Of a DNA stretch of 64,000 nucleotides, positions 32,898 through 43,639 are shown piece after piece (positions within the stretch are counted from its first letter, which is position 1; each line of letters opens with the position of its first letter). The notes beneath the pieces are model-generated. The model made no database searches, was not told the origin of the DNA, and saw nothing but the letters and a program-made list of their open reading frames with translations. The position numbers and the translations under genes were made by a program. The stretch is from positions 45,188,239 through 45,252,238 of the forward strand of contig OZ020613.1 of assembly GCA_963971575.1 (NCBI GenBank). Reading direction: 5' to 3'. The DNA comes from Liopterus haemorrhoidalis. Its lineage: Eukaryota > Arthropoda > Insecta > Coleoptera > Dytiscidae.

Positions 32898-33815
32898 TAA
32901 AGCATTTATACAATCATCAGATCTCATTAGACACAAACGATTACATTCTGGAGATAAACCATTCAAATGTAATCACTGCGATGAAGCATTTAGACAATCA
33001 GCTAATCTCAATAATCACAAACGATTACATTCTGGTGTAAAACCATTCAAAAATGATCAGTGCAATAAAGCATTTACACAATCAGCAAATCTCATTCAAC
33101 ACAAACGATTACATTCTGGGGAGAAACCTTTCAAATGTGATTAATATAATAAAGTATTTGCAAGATCATCAAATCTCATTGTACACAAAAGCATTTTCAG
33201 TTTCATCTAACATCATTCACCTCAATCGATTATAATCTGGAGTGAAACTATTCAAACATGATCAGTGTAATAAAGCAATTACAAATTCAGTACAGTTCAC
33301 TCCACACAAACGATTACATTCTGGAGAGCGACCATTCAAATGTGATAGTGTAATAAAGAATTCACAAAATCGACAAATCTCGTTACCCAGAAACGATTAC
33401 ATTCTTGGAGGGAAACCATACAATTGTCTGAATCAGTTTAATGAAGCTTTATCACAATCATCAAATCTCATTAGAGGCAAACGATTACATTCTGGAGAGC
33501 GGCCATTCAAATATGATCAGTATAATAAGGCATTTACACAATCAGCAAATCTCATTCATCACAAACTGTTATATTCTGGGGCGAAACATTTCAAACGTGA
33601 TTAATATAATTAAGTATTTGCAAGTTCATCATATCTCATTAGACTTAACCGTTTAAATTCTGAACAGATACCATTCAGTGTATTAAAACATTTTTAATCA
33701 CATTAAAACTCAAACGAGCACATTTTGAAGAGAAATTCCAAATGTGGTCAGTAACATATTATTTCTACAAAATGTATATCTTATTAAACATAACCGTTTA
33801 CATACGATTGGAATG
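32898..33815 (+). pseudogene. Decayed 3' half of the C2 finger array
   Basis: After the frameshift, finger units continue: three recognisable in a new frame to 33144 (KAFIQSSDLIRHKRLH, EAFRQSANLNNHKRLH, KAFTQSANLIQHKRLH), then more with lost cysteines, stops and indels (TNSVQFTPHKRLH near 33300, SQSSNLIRGKRLH near 33470, TQSANLIHHKLLY near 33550), fading out by about 33815. About ten ancestral fingers are traceable. The damage increases toward the 3' end. An RTE-like LINE starts directly after. Confidence 0.82.
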
Positions 33816-33869
33816 TTACTTACTTAATCCTAAAGCCTTTCTACCTTGTGGTGTAAGGCTATAGTCGAG

Positions 33870-34045
33870 TTACTTATTTTCTGGTGTTGTTCTCCATACT
33901 TCTTTCCATCGTGTTCTGTCCTTTGTATATTTTCTTATCTCCTCCCACTTTACGCCTCTCTTCGTTGCAGCTTCTTTTGTTTCTTGGTGCCACGTTTTTC
34001 TCGGTCTTCCTAGTCTAACTTTCTTCACTGTTCTTGCTTCATAAA
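33870..34045 (-). pseudogene. LINE C-terminal domain, distal to the MITE
   Basis: EARTVKKVRLGRPRKTWHQE then KWEEIRKYTKDRTRWKEVW. The GRPRKTW box and the RxRW ending are typical of the C-terminus of RTE-like ORF2. It joins the reverse transcriptase frame ending KIVKRVMN at about 35092 once the MITE at 34046-35083 is disregarded. Confidence 0.78.
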
Positions 34046-35083
34046 TAGAGCCCTGTGCGGATACGTTTTTCTGTATCCGCATAGATAGGATCCGCATCCT
34101 TCGCAGCCTTTGTAAACATGAATATCTGCATCCGCAAAAATATCCGCACAATCCGCACAGGATTTTCTATCTATTTGGAAATATCTAACATTTTTCACCT
34201 TATTTGAAACATCGCTGCTTTAAAACACTACAGAATTTTTTTAAATTTTATCACATTACATATTACTGGTTCCAGAAATACGGTTTCTATCTAACGTCGT
34301 ACTGAGATTATATAGATTAAAAAATAAAGATGGAAATTACAATTATTCGACTCTGTCCTTAAACCAAGTTTATATAAAATGTAAAATTTTAAACAGCAAT
34401 ATCTCAGAAACTTAGTTTTATAGATATCTCACTATTGTTTTAGAGCAGCGAAATTTAGAAATAATTAAACAGATTGATTTGTCACATTTATGACCAATAA
34501 ATAACAAGGAGAGTTTTATAAGATCGGCAAATATAAAAAAAAATAATTAAAATTCTTAATAATAGTTATATGACGATTTCAAGAATTTTAAGATATTTTT
34601 ATTTTTTTAAATTTGATGTGAGCTTCATATGGTTTTAAATGTGGCAAATTAGCATGGTTAATTTTTACTAATATTTCCAAAAATGCAATATAGGCGATAC
34701 ATTACATAATTATTTTTAAATTAATAAACTGGTAATAAATCCAAAGAAATTATTGTGTCTACGACTGTTATATAAACTCTACTATATTTAACTATTTAAG
34801 TAAGCGTAAAGTAGGTCTTTATGGGAAGAGTAAAAATAGTGTCAAGTGCCGTAACTTATCATTATTTCACTCTTGCCCTAAGCACAATACAAATGCCAGC
34901 GATACATTTTTGGGGTTCTAAACGCGTCTTCCGTAGGAAGAGGCGTCCAGCCGAGGATTTTATGTTCACTCGGATATTGCGGATAAACGGATATGATATA
35001 TAATCCGCATCTGCATCATTTAAATGATAATTTATCAGCATCCGCAGAAAAATGGCGGATATCCGCGGATTTGCAGGGCTCTA
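34046..35083. mobile_element. hAT-type MITE (GAGCCCTG family) inside the LINE
   Basis: The ends are TAGAGCCCTGTGCGGATA at 34046 and the inverse TGCAGGGCTCTA ending at 35083, with nearly identical 8-mers outside (TTCATAAA 34038-34045, TTCATAAC 35084-35091). Several ATCCGC/GCGGAT words crowd both ends. It has no transposase; an open frame at 34821-35003 has no domain. A second, shorter copy is at about 52900-53345. Confidence 0.82.
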
Positions 35084-35091
35084 TTCATAAC

Positions 35092-36240
35092 TCTTTTTAC
35101 TATTTTGTCTTCACTCGTTCTGTGTATATGTCCCAGCCATCTTAGCTGTCCTTCTTCTATTATAGTCTCTACTGGTTTTGTGCCTAGTTTTTCTCTAAAT
35201 ACTTCATTTCTTATTCTGTCCAATTTTGTTTTACCTTCGATATTCCTTAAAAATCTCATTTCGGAGCTTCTTATTGTAGACCTGTGCGTCTCTGTAGTGG
35301 TCCAGGATTCTGAGACGTATGTCAAAATTGGTACTGTCACTTTTTTGAAGATCTCTACCTTGATGTTAGTTGGTATTTCTTTTTTAGTTAAGAACGGTGC
35401 TTTGATGCTATTGAACATTCTTCCTGCTGCGCCTACTCTTTCCATAATTTCTTCATCCATTTTTTCATCTTCCGCGAAAACTGTGCCTAGGTATTTGAAT
35501 TTTCCTACCTGTTCTATTATTTTGTCATCTATTTTTATTTTGTGTTGCATTTTTGTCCTGCTTATTACCATTGTTTTTGTTTTTTGTGTGCTAATTTTCA
35601 TATTTATTTTCTTCAATTCTTTATTGTATTGGTTCAGGTTGTTTTGTAGTTCGTCCTCGTTCCTTGCTATTATGACCATGTCATCCGCATAGCAGAGTTC
35701 TGCTATTTTCACATTTTCCAGTAGCCCACAGAATATTCTTTAATATTTTGTCTCACTTCTTTTATGGCGTCGTCTAGAACCAGTGAGAACAGTAGCGGAC
35801 TGAGTACGCATCCTTGTCCGAGTCCGTTTTCCGTTATAAAAGATCTCGATACTTCATTTCTTGTTCTGACATAATTATTGCTGTCGGTATACAGACTTAA
35901 TATTTGAGATGGTGCTTTCATGAATGCCTCTGTTTTTAAGTGTCGACCAGACGTCTTCTCTGTTCACTCGGTCAAAGCTTTCTCCAAGTCTATGAAGCAT
36001 AGGTGGATTTGGCTATTTGTTTTTAGAGCTTTCTCGCTTAATTGCCGTAACGTGAATATTGGATCTTGCACCCCTCTCTTTGACCTAAATCAATTTGAGC
36101 ATTCTCTACGTGTCTTTTCTTTTCCGTGTTCTCCTGTGTACTTAATCATTTTGCTAGTGATACAGTCGTGTCCAGGTGCCTTTCTGTTTTTGATTTTCCT
36201 CAGAGCTTCTTCTAGTTCTTCCATTGATATTTTGTTTGAC
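35092..36240 (-). pseudogene. RTE-like LINE reverse transcriptase
   Basis: SRSFITENGLGQGCVLSPLL (35921-35709) precedes a frameshift; the next frame opens with IAELCYADDMVIIARNEDEL (the catalytic YADD), then VGKFKYLGTVFAEDE, VPILTYVSESWTTTETH and QLRWLGHIHR. Upstream to about 36240 are remnants of the fingers region. The aspartates are intact, but the shift between QG and YADD breaks the enzyme. Confidence 0.8.
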
Positions 36241-36790
36241 TCTTAATTCCAGTATCTTCATTATTTTCTATCCTTTCTTCTGCCTTTTGTTCAGGTTGTG
36301 TTGCATTTTTATGGCCTATGCTTTAAATATGTAACAAATCCTGGAAATAATGTTTCCATCTTTCCATAATTTCTTCTTTCTTGACTAGAGTTGTTCCATT
36401 CTCATCTTTGACGTTATTCAGAGTTGTTACTTTTTTCTTCCTCATTTGTTTTATGGTTCCGTAGAACATCTTTTGATTCTCTCTGAATGCCTCTTTCATT
36501 TTGTGTCCAAATTCTTACCATGAATTTTCTTATTCCTCTTTCACTTTTTTCGAAACTATCTTCCTTCTTCGTTTATATTCCCCAAAGTCCATTAGGTCTC
36601 TTGTTGTTAAATATTTGTTCCATTTGTCCTTTTTTTCTTTCACCAGTCTATTGACTTTTTCACCCCACCATGCTGACTTCTTTCTTGCTTTATTTGTAAG
36701 TTTGGCCATCCCACAACTATCTTTCGCTGCTTCAAGTATACTTCTTTTGTATTGTTCCCAATTATCTTCTAGGTTGTTGGTTTCTCTGTG

Positions 36791-37735
36791 TTATTTAAGT
36801 TTCCTTTCCAATATTTCCTGGTATCTATTTTGTACTTCTGTTTCTTTGAGCTTGTGGCTTTTAATCTTTTTATTTACCACTTGTCTTTTCTTTTCCTCTT
36901 CTTTAGGTTTGTCTTCTATTAATTCCATTCTTAGCAGATAGTGGTCGCTTCCTATTTCCTCTCCTCTTCTTACTTTTACATCTTTCACTCTTTTCCAGAT
37001 GCCCTTATTGACTAGAAAGTAATCTATAATAGACTTTTCATTTCTACTTGGTACGTCACGGGTTATTTTGTGTATTTCTTTGTGACTAAATTTTGAATTT
37101 GCTATTACAAGTTCATTTGCTAGGCATAGTTCTATAAGTTTCTCCCCATTTGTATTTCTTGTTGTTTCTCCATGATTACTTAGACACCATTCTATTCCTG
37201 TGTTTTCATTTCCCACTCGTCCATTTAAGTCTCCCAATACAATTATATTGTTTCCCTTGTTGTCTATTTATTTTTGCAGTTCCTCGAAGAAATCGGTTTT
37301 CTCGCTTTTAGTTGCGTTCTCATTGGGACCGTAGACCACTATCAGTGTATATAATTCATCATCTCCTTCTATTAATATATCTATAGACATAATTCTTTCA
37401 TTAATAATGTTTTCTTTGTACATCTTTTCCATCCTTTCCTGTTTTATTATTATTCCTACCCCTGCATTGGCATTTTCATGATCTTCTACACCCGACCAAA
37501 ACATCCAATATCCTTTTTCCAATTGAGTTACCCCTTTTCCTTTCTTCTTGGATTCTGTTATTGCAAGGAAGTCTAGTTTTGCTTTTTCCATTTTACTTAT
37601 AATTTCGCTTTCTTTTCCCGTTATGCTTCGTGTATTCCAGGTACCTATTTTTACTATATTCCTTGTTCTCTTGTCATGTAGTTTTCTAATTTTTCTCATA
37701 ATATTCGTCTCCTTTTGCTCATTTTCCATATTCAT
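36791..37735 (-). pseudogene. LINE APE-type endonuclease
   Basis: IVKIGTWNTRSITGKESEII, LDFLAITESKKKG, NAGVGIIIKQE and LIVVYGPNE (37735-37268), one in-frame stop at about 37266, then MGDLNGRVGNENTGIEW and SIIDYFLVNKG and GSDHYLLRM (37237 on). These are the N, E, Y/GP, GDxN and SDH motifs of APE endonucleases, which nick the target DNA in LINE insertion. Apart from the stop the domain is complete. Confidence 0.85.
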
Positions 37736-37782
37736 GTCAGTTTTCTTTGCCGTGTTCGTCTTACTTTTTAGGTTTGAGTTAA

Positions 37783-38473
37783 CTAGTTTTTTGATTCTTC
37801 ATTTTTAACAACCCCTTTGTCCTTCTCGCTCCATATATATTCTGAATTATTTATGAAAATCTTCCTATATCCTACTTTGACCCTATTTCCCTTTTCTCTT
37901 TCCATTCGTGCTATTTTTCTTAACTCAGCTTGTGTTTTTCTTTTTTCCATGGTCTGGTCATTCTCTATATAAACATCGCTACCTCTTAGTTTATTCTTGT
38001 TACTCATAATATTTTGTTTATCCTCCCAGGTTTCCATTTCAGTTAATATAGTTTCTCTATTGCCCTTCTTGTTAATACTGTAAGCGCTCTTTACTTTTGC
38101 TTCTATTTTCAGAGTATTTTTTATAAATTTTTCTATTGTGTTTTCTTTTTCGTTATCTTTTATGTTTAATCCTTTAATAATAATTGTTTTCTAACCTTCT
38201 ATTCTTTCCGTTAAAATAGTTCTTTCCCTTTCCCATTTTTCCTCGCGTCTCTTCTCGTAGCTCTCTATTTTATTTTGTGTTATTTCTAATTTCCTCCATC
38301 ATTTCCAGCATCATATTTTTAATTTCCTTTAGGTCATTCATTTCTTTAGTTGTTATGTGCTGCTGCGTTTCTGGTGAACGAATAATCACTTTACTCCGCC
38401 TGAAGATGCTTTGCTCGGATTCCAGGCTAATATTTGGTTCTCTTTCTCTTTTTGCTCCTCTTTCCTGTTGCAT
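37783..38473 (-). pseudogene. LINE ORF1-like region
   Basis: Two open pieces in different frames (38473-38270 and 38037-37783) encode a highly charged protein: EMNDLKEIKNMMLEMMEEI forms a coiled-coil-like helix, and KGNRVKVGYRKIFINNSEYI follows downstream. It lies directly upstream of the endonuclease frame, as ORF1 would. No zinc knuckle is seen. Assigned mostly by position. Confidence 0.55.
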
Positions 38474-39467
38474 TAGGCCGTTATAGCTGTATTGCTGTTA
38501 TTTGTTAAGTAAGAAAATATTTACGATGTACTATTTACTAATTTTACTGCACGCCACTGTTTTATTATTTCACTTATTTTGAAGTAACCTATAGATCTTG
38601 TTATAAATTTATTTCGTAGTAGGCGTTTTATTCTTTTGATATCGTAAACAGATATAGCAGGCTAAGAAACAAAATTATGGTTGTCATTAGTTGAAAATAA
38701 TAAACAGACAAAGAAAAAAAAATAATACTATACAGGAATCTTCAATGTGGTATTGCAACGTTATTATTAGTATATATAATTTGTTGGATAACAATTATAA
38801 TCTATAAAATTGTGGAGGATTTTCCCTACATTGAAGAAGGGTTTATAACCAAGAATATTATTCTGATTTATACTGATCGTATTAATATTTGAAGCCGCAC
38901 AACACCTTAGGTATGTTCACAACATAAACTAAACAACCAGTAATTGTTGTCTCTTATCTGTATGCGATACTAACTTCGGCTCTGGTGCCGTATATATACA
39001 CACTCAATTTACATTATTTTCATGATTTTTTTGTAGGGACATCTTTCTTAGATAATAATAAATTATATTAGGTACGGAAATCGTTAGTTTTCTTCACAGT
39101 TTTAATTATTTTTCACTTTTTAACTTGCAATTTTAGGTTAGATTTCTCCATATATCAACGCTTACCACAGCGCTAGGTTTAGCTAGGTTGCTGAATGCAA
39201 CGGATGTGAAGCGAGCTATCTACCTACCTGTTAGTTTAATGACTAAACACTATCTTAGGTTAGGTTTGGTTAGTAATAGGTTAAATAAATTATATTAGGT
39301 ACGGAAATTGTTAATTTTTTACACAGTTTTAATTATTTTTCACTTTTATAACTTGCAATTTTAGGTTAGATATTCGTAAAATGAACTTAAATTCGATATC
39401 TATCGCAGCGCTATCATTGGGTACTTTATAAACTAAATGCCAGCTGTGAACGAATTACACTGCTAAA

Positions 39468-39532
39468 TCTCTGAGGAAAATTGAGACTGATTTTCCTCAG
39501 AGATACTGAAGAAGACAATAAATTGTCGAAAC
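39468..39532. repeat. Hairpin followed by a hammerhead-like string
   Basis: A perfect 14-bp stem (TCTCTGAGGAAAAT / ATTTTCCTCAGAGA, 8-nt loop) is followed by CTGAAGA, a small stem GACAA-TAAA-TTGTC, and GAAAC. CTGANGA-stem-GAAA is the core order of hammerhead ribozymes. I could not find a paired third stem or a cleavage triplet, so activity is doubtful. Confidence 0.35.
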
Positions 39533-39666
39533 CGGTCTATTCAAATATATGAATAAGTAAATTTTTTTTTTATTGACCTAATATCCCAATAAGCGACTAC
39601 ATTATTTAATATATTTCAAGGTCGAAAGGAAATACCAGAAGATATTATAACTAAATATGTTACCTA

Positions 39667-39685
39667 TTAGTTATACCCGCTGCTT

Positions 39686-39722
<37 letters not shown>

Positions 39723-39725
39723 TTA
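39667..39725. repeat. (CA)n(TA)n microsatellite
   Basis: A run of CA dinucleotides passes into a run of TA dinucleotides just before the minisatellite starts. Confidence 0.9.
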
Positions 39726-39741
39726 TAAAACACTTGTTACT

Positions 39742-41300
39742 TGGTTTAGTTAGAAGAAGCCGAGCGAAGCGAGCTACCCATCTTCTAGTTTAATGACAAA
39801 ACACTATCTTAGGCTAGGTTAGGTTAGTAAGGGTTTGGTTAGAAGAGCCGAGCGAAGCGAGCTACCCATCTTCTAGTTTAATGACAAAACACTATCTTAG
39901 GTTAGGTTAGGTTAGTAAGGGTTTGGTTAGAAGAAGCCGAGCGAAGCGAGCTACCTACTTTCTAGATTAATGACAAAAACACTATTTTAGGTTAGGGTAG
40001 GTAAGTAAGGGTTTGGTTAGAAAAAGCCGAGCGAAGCGAGCTACCCATCTTCTAGTTTAATGACAAAACACTATCTTAGGTTAGGTTAGGTTGGTAAGGG
40101 TTTGGTTAGAAGAGCCGAGCGAAGCGAGCTTCCCATCTTCTAGTTTAGTGACAAAACACTATCTTAGGTTAGGTTAGTAAGGGTTTGGTTAGAAGAAGCC
40201 GAGCGAAGCGAGCTACCCATCTTCTAGTTTAATGACAAAACACTATCTTAGGTTAGGTTAGGTTGGTAAGGGTTTGGTTAGAAGAGCCGAGCGAAGCGAG
40301 CTACCCATCTTCTAGTTTAGTGACAAAACACTATCTTAGGTTAGGTTAGGTTAGTAAGGGTTTGGTTAGAAGAAGCCGAGCGAAGCGAGCTACCCATCTT
40401 CTAGTTTAATGACAAAACACTATCTTAGGTTAGGTTAGGTTAGTAAGGGTTTGGTTAGAAGAAGCCGAGCGAAGCGAGCTACCCATCTTCTAGTTTAATG
40501 ACAAAACACTATCTTAGGTTAGGTTAGGTTAGTAAGGGTTTGGTTAGAAAAAGCCGAGCGAAGCGAGCTACCCATCTTCTAGTTTAATGACAAAACACTA
40601 TCTTAGGTTAGGTTAGGTTAGTAAGGGTTTGGTTAGAAGAAGCCGAGCGAAGCGAGCTACCAATCTTCTAGTTTAATGACAAAGTCACTATCTTAGGTTA
40701 GGTTAGGTTAGTAAGAGTTTGGTTAGAAGAAGCCGAGCGAAGCGAGCTACCCATCTTCTAGTTTAATGACAAAACACTATCTTAGGTTAGGTTAGGTTAG
40801 TAAGGGTTTGGTTAGAAAATGCCGAGCGAAGCGAGCTACCCATCTACTAGTTTAATGACAAAACACTATCTTAGGTTAGGTTAGGTTGGTAAGGGTTTGG
40901 TTAGAAGAGCCGAGCGAAGCGAGCTATCCATCTTCTAGTTTAGTGACAAAACACTATCTTAGGTTAGGTTAGGTTAGTAAGGGTTTGGTTAGAAGAAGCC
41001 GAGCGAAGCGAGCTACCCATCTTCTAGTTTAATGACAAAACACTATCTTAGGTTAGGTTAGGTTAGTAAGGGTTTGGTTATAAGAAGCCGAGCGAAGCGA
41101 GCTACCTACTTTCTAGATTAATGACAAAAACACTATTTTAGGTTAGGGTAGGTAAGTAGAATGCAACTGGAGCGAGCGATCTACTTTTTAGTTTAATGAC
41201 AAAACATTATTTTAGGTTAGGTTAGGAGCGTATTAGGCTAGTAGAACCAAGCGGAGCGAGCTACATATCTTCTAGTTTAATGACAAAACACTATCTTAGG
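39742..41300. repeat. 88-bp minisatellite with embedded TTAGG runs
   Basis: There are sixteen close monomers of 85-92 bp plus two diverged ones at the right end. Each holds GCCGAGCGAAGCGAGCTACC, TCTAGTTTAATGACAAAACA, then CTATCTTAGGTTAGG with two to four TTAGG units, then TAAGGGTTTGGTTAGAA. A single diverged ancestor unit is at about 39200-39280 in the same element, so the array grew from the element's own sequence. Variants repeat in order: the ACCTACTTTCTAGATTAATG form occurs as unit 3 and unit 16, which suggests block duplication. Confidence 0.92.
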
Positions 41301-42081
41301 TTAGGGTATGTTTAATAACAAAAACATTCTACGGAACAGTGTAGCACGTTCTATGCTGCCATCTTTTGACAAATAATGTAATTACAACAATGCATTTTAC
41401 AAAACTTTTACCTTTGTAACTCAAGAAAATCGCGATAACCCGCAATTTTTTTTTCTGAAAAATACTACTTGAATGACCTACTTTCAGACACCGTTTGAAA
41501 AATTTGAAAATTCGTGTGTATATATACGACACCGGACCCCTAACTTCAACTACGATTTTCAGGCTTCCATTTTTATATCATATTTCTTCACTCCCACCGT
41601 CGACGTATAGCAGAGACAGAGTGTATATATGTGGATATAGCGATAGAAAGGAGAGAGCTGTAGATACACCATCTAAATTGTAGTAACTATATTTTAAGAT
41701 ATATTTTCAAAATTATCATAGGAGTTAACTAGGAAATGACTTCTTTTTTTTAAATGTTAAGTTTATTTTATAGTCACTTTGGTCGACCATCGCAAAAATT
41801 TGTGATCCAAATTAACTCCTAATTTATCACTATTTTCGTTGTTTCAAATTCAATTGTCATTTTTTTATTTAAAATATATTTATTTTATTAAATTTCAATA
41901 AATTTATTATTTCTCTCTCTCTTTCAATATTAGACTTGTTGGTCGGTCTAATAAATAAGGATATTTAGACCAGCTGGCGCCCAGATAATTTTCAATTAAT
42001 TAAAATAAGAATCGCACGACCGTCTCCACTGTTAAAAGCTGCCGATGGCCTAAAATTTTGGTAAAAGTATCGTTACAATTT

Positions 42082-42099
42082 TGGCGCAACCAACGCGGG
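42082..42099 (+). promoter_or_regulatory. Primer-binding site of the gypsy element
   Basis: TGGCGCAACCAACGCGGG starts four bases after the LTR. TGG at the start pairs with the CCA end of a tRNA, as is usual for minus-strand priming. I cannot name the tRNA with certainty. Confidence 0.7.
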
Positions 42100-42276
42100 G
42101 CTTGGAAAATAAAAAGAGCGGTAACATTTAATTGCAGATTTGTTAAATAAATAAATTTTCATGAAACACATGCCAAGTAAATAAAGACATTACATAGGAA
42201 TTACATTATATTACGATTTAATTAAGTATTTCATAGATATAATTTTGTATTAATAATATATATTAATAATAAAATA

Positions 42277-42708
42277 ATGCCGGAATTTGATATAAATAGA
42301 TTGTCTCGAGACGAGTTAGTCTATGAATTGAGATGGAGAGGTTTCACGGAAGTAGGAACTGTAGACCAAATGCGTAAACAATTACGTGATATTTTAAATC
42401 ATGAAAAATCGGGTCGTTCTTTTAGCTATCCTGAGTATAATGTTCCGTTAGATGAGGAGCAATCAGCAATTGAAAATAAAATTGTTGAATTAGAAGGCTT
42501 AGCGCAGGAATATAAGGAAAATCCGGAAAACAGTTTGCTAAAAAAATTGTTAACCAAACTGACGCATATATACGGACGGACAGATCGTTTGTCAATGGTA
42601 GATAAGGATACAGTGTCAATTCGTTCGACATTACTTCTACGTATCCTTGCGATCGAGTCAGAAATATCAGATTGTAAACAACAAACAGTTAAACTGAACC
42701 AAATGTAA
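42277..42708 (+). pseudogene. Gypsy gag, N-terminal part
   Basis: This opens MPEFDINRLSRDELVYELRW with a SAP-like short helix pair, then a coiled-coil-like region (AIENKIVELEGLAQEYKENP). It ends at TAA 42706-42708. The gag frame continues one frame over from about 42695 (NPTINAAVQFEEQLLDMSNI), so the stop comes from a single-base frameshift rather than a true terminus. It is the first gene after the primer site and forms part of the structural protein. Confidence 0.8.
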
Positions 42709-42755
42709 ATCCAACAATTAACGCCGCAGTTCAATTTGAAGAACAGCTGTTAGAT

Positions 42756-43598
42756 ATGAGCAACATATCACGTGTATTGGATAACGCGGAACCTAAGTCT
42801 CATAGTACCCCAATAATTTCGCGAAATAGTTCTGTAACGCCTAACATAAAAACTGTGCCAGTGTCACAATGGAACGTGAAGTTTAACGGTGAGAAAAACG
42901 GTCTCAGTGTCAGTGCATTTTTGGAACGGGTAGAGGAACTTTGTGCACCTCGTAATTTTCCTAAAGATTGCTTGTTAGATTCTGCTATAGACCTATTTAG
43001 TGGACGTGCTTTAATTTGGTTTAGATCAATTAGGTCGTCAGTTGATAGTTGGTCGGTTTTATGCAAAAAGCTTCGAGAGGAATTTCAACCGTTCGATTAT
43101 GATTTCCTATTATGGGAAGAGATTAAGCGTAGAACTCAAGGGCGGGACGAAACAATCGGTGTTTATATTGCCATAATGGAAAATATGTTTCAGAGATTAG
43201 GTACTCCGGTCGCGGAAGTAACAAAACTAGCGATATTAATGCGTAATCTGAATCCATTTTACAATGAGAAGCTAGGATTGGCAGATATCGACTCCATTGA
43301 GAAACTGTTACGTTTCGGGAAAACCTTGGAGGCAAGACGTTCTCTTATAGAAAACTACCATCCACCGACTCGTAAGAAAACTGATTTAGAACCGGACTTG
43401 GCGTACGTTGGTTCTACACCTTGTAGTTCGTTACATAGTAATGTAACTTGTTATTATTGTCGGGAACAAGGTCATTTTGCAACTCACTGTCCGAAGAAGA
43501 AGTTTAATAAAAAACCTCAATATAAAAAAGACGATACGGATAAAGAAAAGTTTAGAGAACAACGTCAATATAAAAATAAGGATTCGGGAAACGCGTAA
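42756..43598 (+). pseudogene. Gypsy gag, capsid and zinc-knuckle part
   Basis: SQWNVKFNGEKNGLSVSAFL, then ALIWFRSIRSSVDSWSVLCK with LREEFQPFDYDFLLWEEIKR, is the retrotransposon gag (capsid) domain. CYYCREQGHFATHCP at about 43450-43494 is the CCHC RNA-binding knuckle, followed by a Lys-rich tail and a stop at 43598. The ATG at 42756 is internal; the true start is in the upstream frame. Pol begins 41 bases later in another frame, consistent with pol made by frameshift or reinitiation. Confidence 0.85.
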
Positions 43599-43639
43599 AA
43601 GAGATTTACAAGCGTCTTGATAAGTCTCATGAAACAAAA

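Larger units (their letters stand above)
33820..38598 (-). mobile_element. RTE-like LINE, nearly full length, dead
   Basis: Minus-strand order: 5' region (interrupted at 38598 by the gypsy element and continuing at about 48661-48880), ORF1 (38473-37783), APE endonuclease (37735-36791), reverse transcriptase (about 36240-35092) and a C-terminal domain (34040-33870), with a MITE inserted at 34046-35083. EN motifs of the form GTWNTRS...GDLNGRVG suggest the RTE group. There is an in-frame stop in the endonuclease and frameshifts in ORF1 and next to YADD. It abuts the decayed finger tail of gene 2. Confidence 0.82.
38978..41539. mobile_element. 2.56-kb TIR element with internal minisatellite
   Basis: The termini are inverted repeats of 26 bp with three mismatches: GGCTCTGGTGCCGTATATAT... 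at the left and the inverse of GGGTCCGGTGTCGTATATAT... at the right. CTAACTTC flanks it on both sides (8-bp TSD). An 8-bp duplication fits hAT, P or a similar DNA transposon group. No transposase is visible. Contents: a partial direct repeat (39055-39160 and 39287-39390), a hairpin (39468-39503), a (CA)n(TA)n tract and the TTAGG-containing minisatellite. Confidence 0.85.
38599..42077 (+). repeat. 5' LTR, split by a 2.56-kb TIR element
   Basis: LTR sequence runs 38599-38977, is interrupted by 38978-41539, repeats the 8-bp target CTAACTTC at 41540-41547 and continues to 42077 (TTACA). The uninterrupted equivalent is in the 3' LTR near 47170-47185. The promoter is probably in this LTR, but the insertion separates its halves. 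Confidence 0.92.

Noticed and set aside
35024..35692. Long hydrophobic plus-strand frame, like a membrane protein (also 36501-36941 and 37548-37808)
   Set aside because: It is exactly antisense to the LINE reverse transcriptase and endonuclease. Lys/Glu-rich coding reads as Phe/Leu/Ser on the other strand.
39742..41300. Regular repeat array resembling a CRISPR
   Set aside because: Units are about 88 bp and repeated throughout with no unique spacers, inside a transposon in a eukaryotic genome. It is a minisatellite.
39742..41300. TTAGG runs as an interstitial or true telomere
   Set aside because: Runs are only two to four units, always inside a longer monomer bounded by transposon ends, so this is not a telomere tract.
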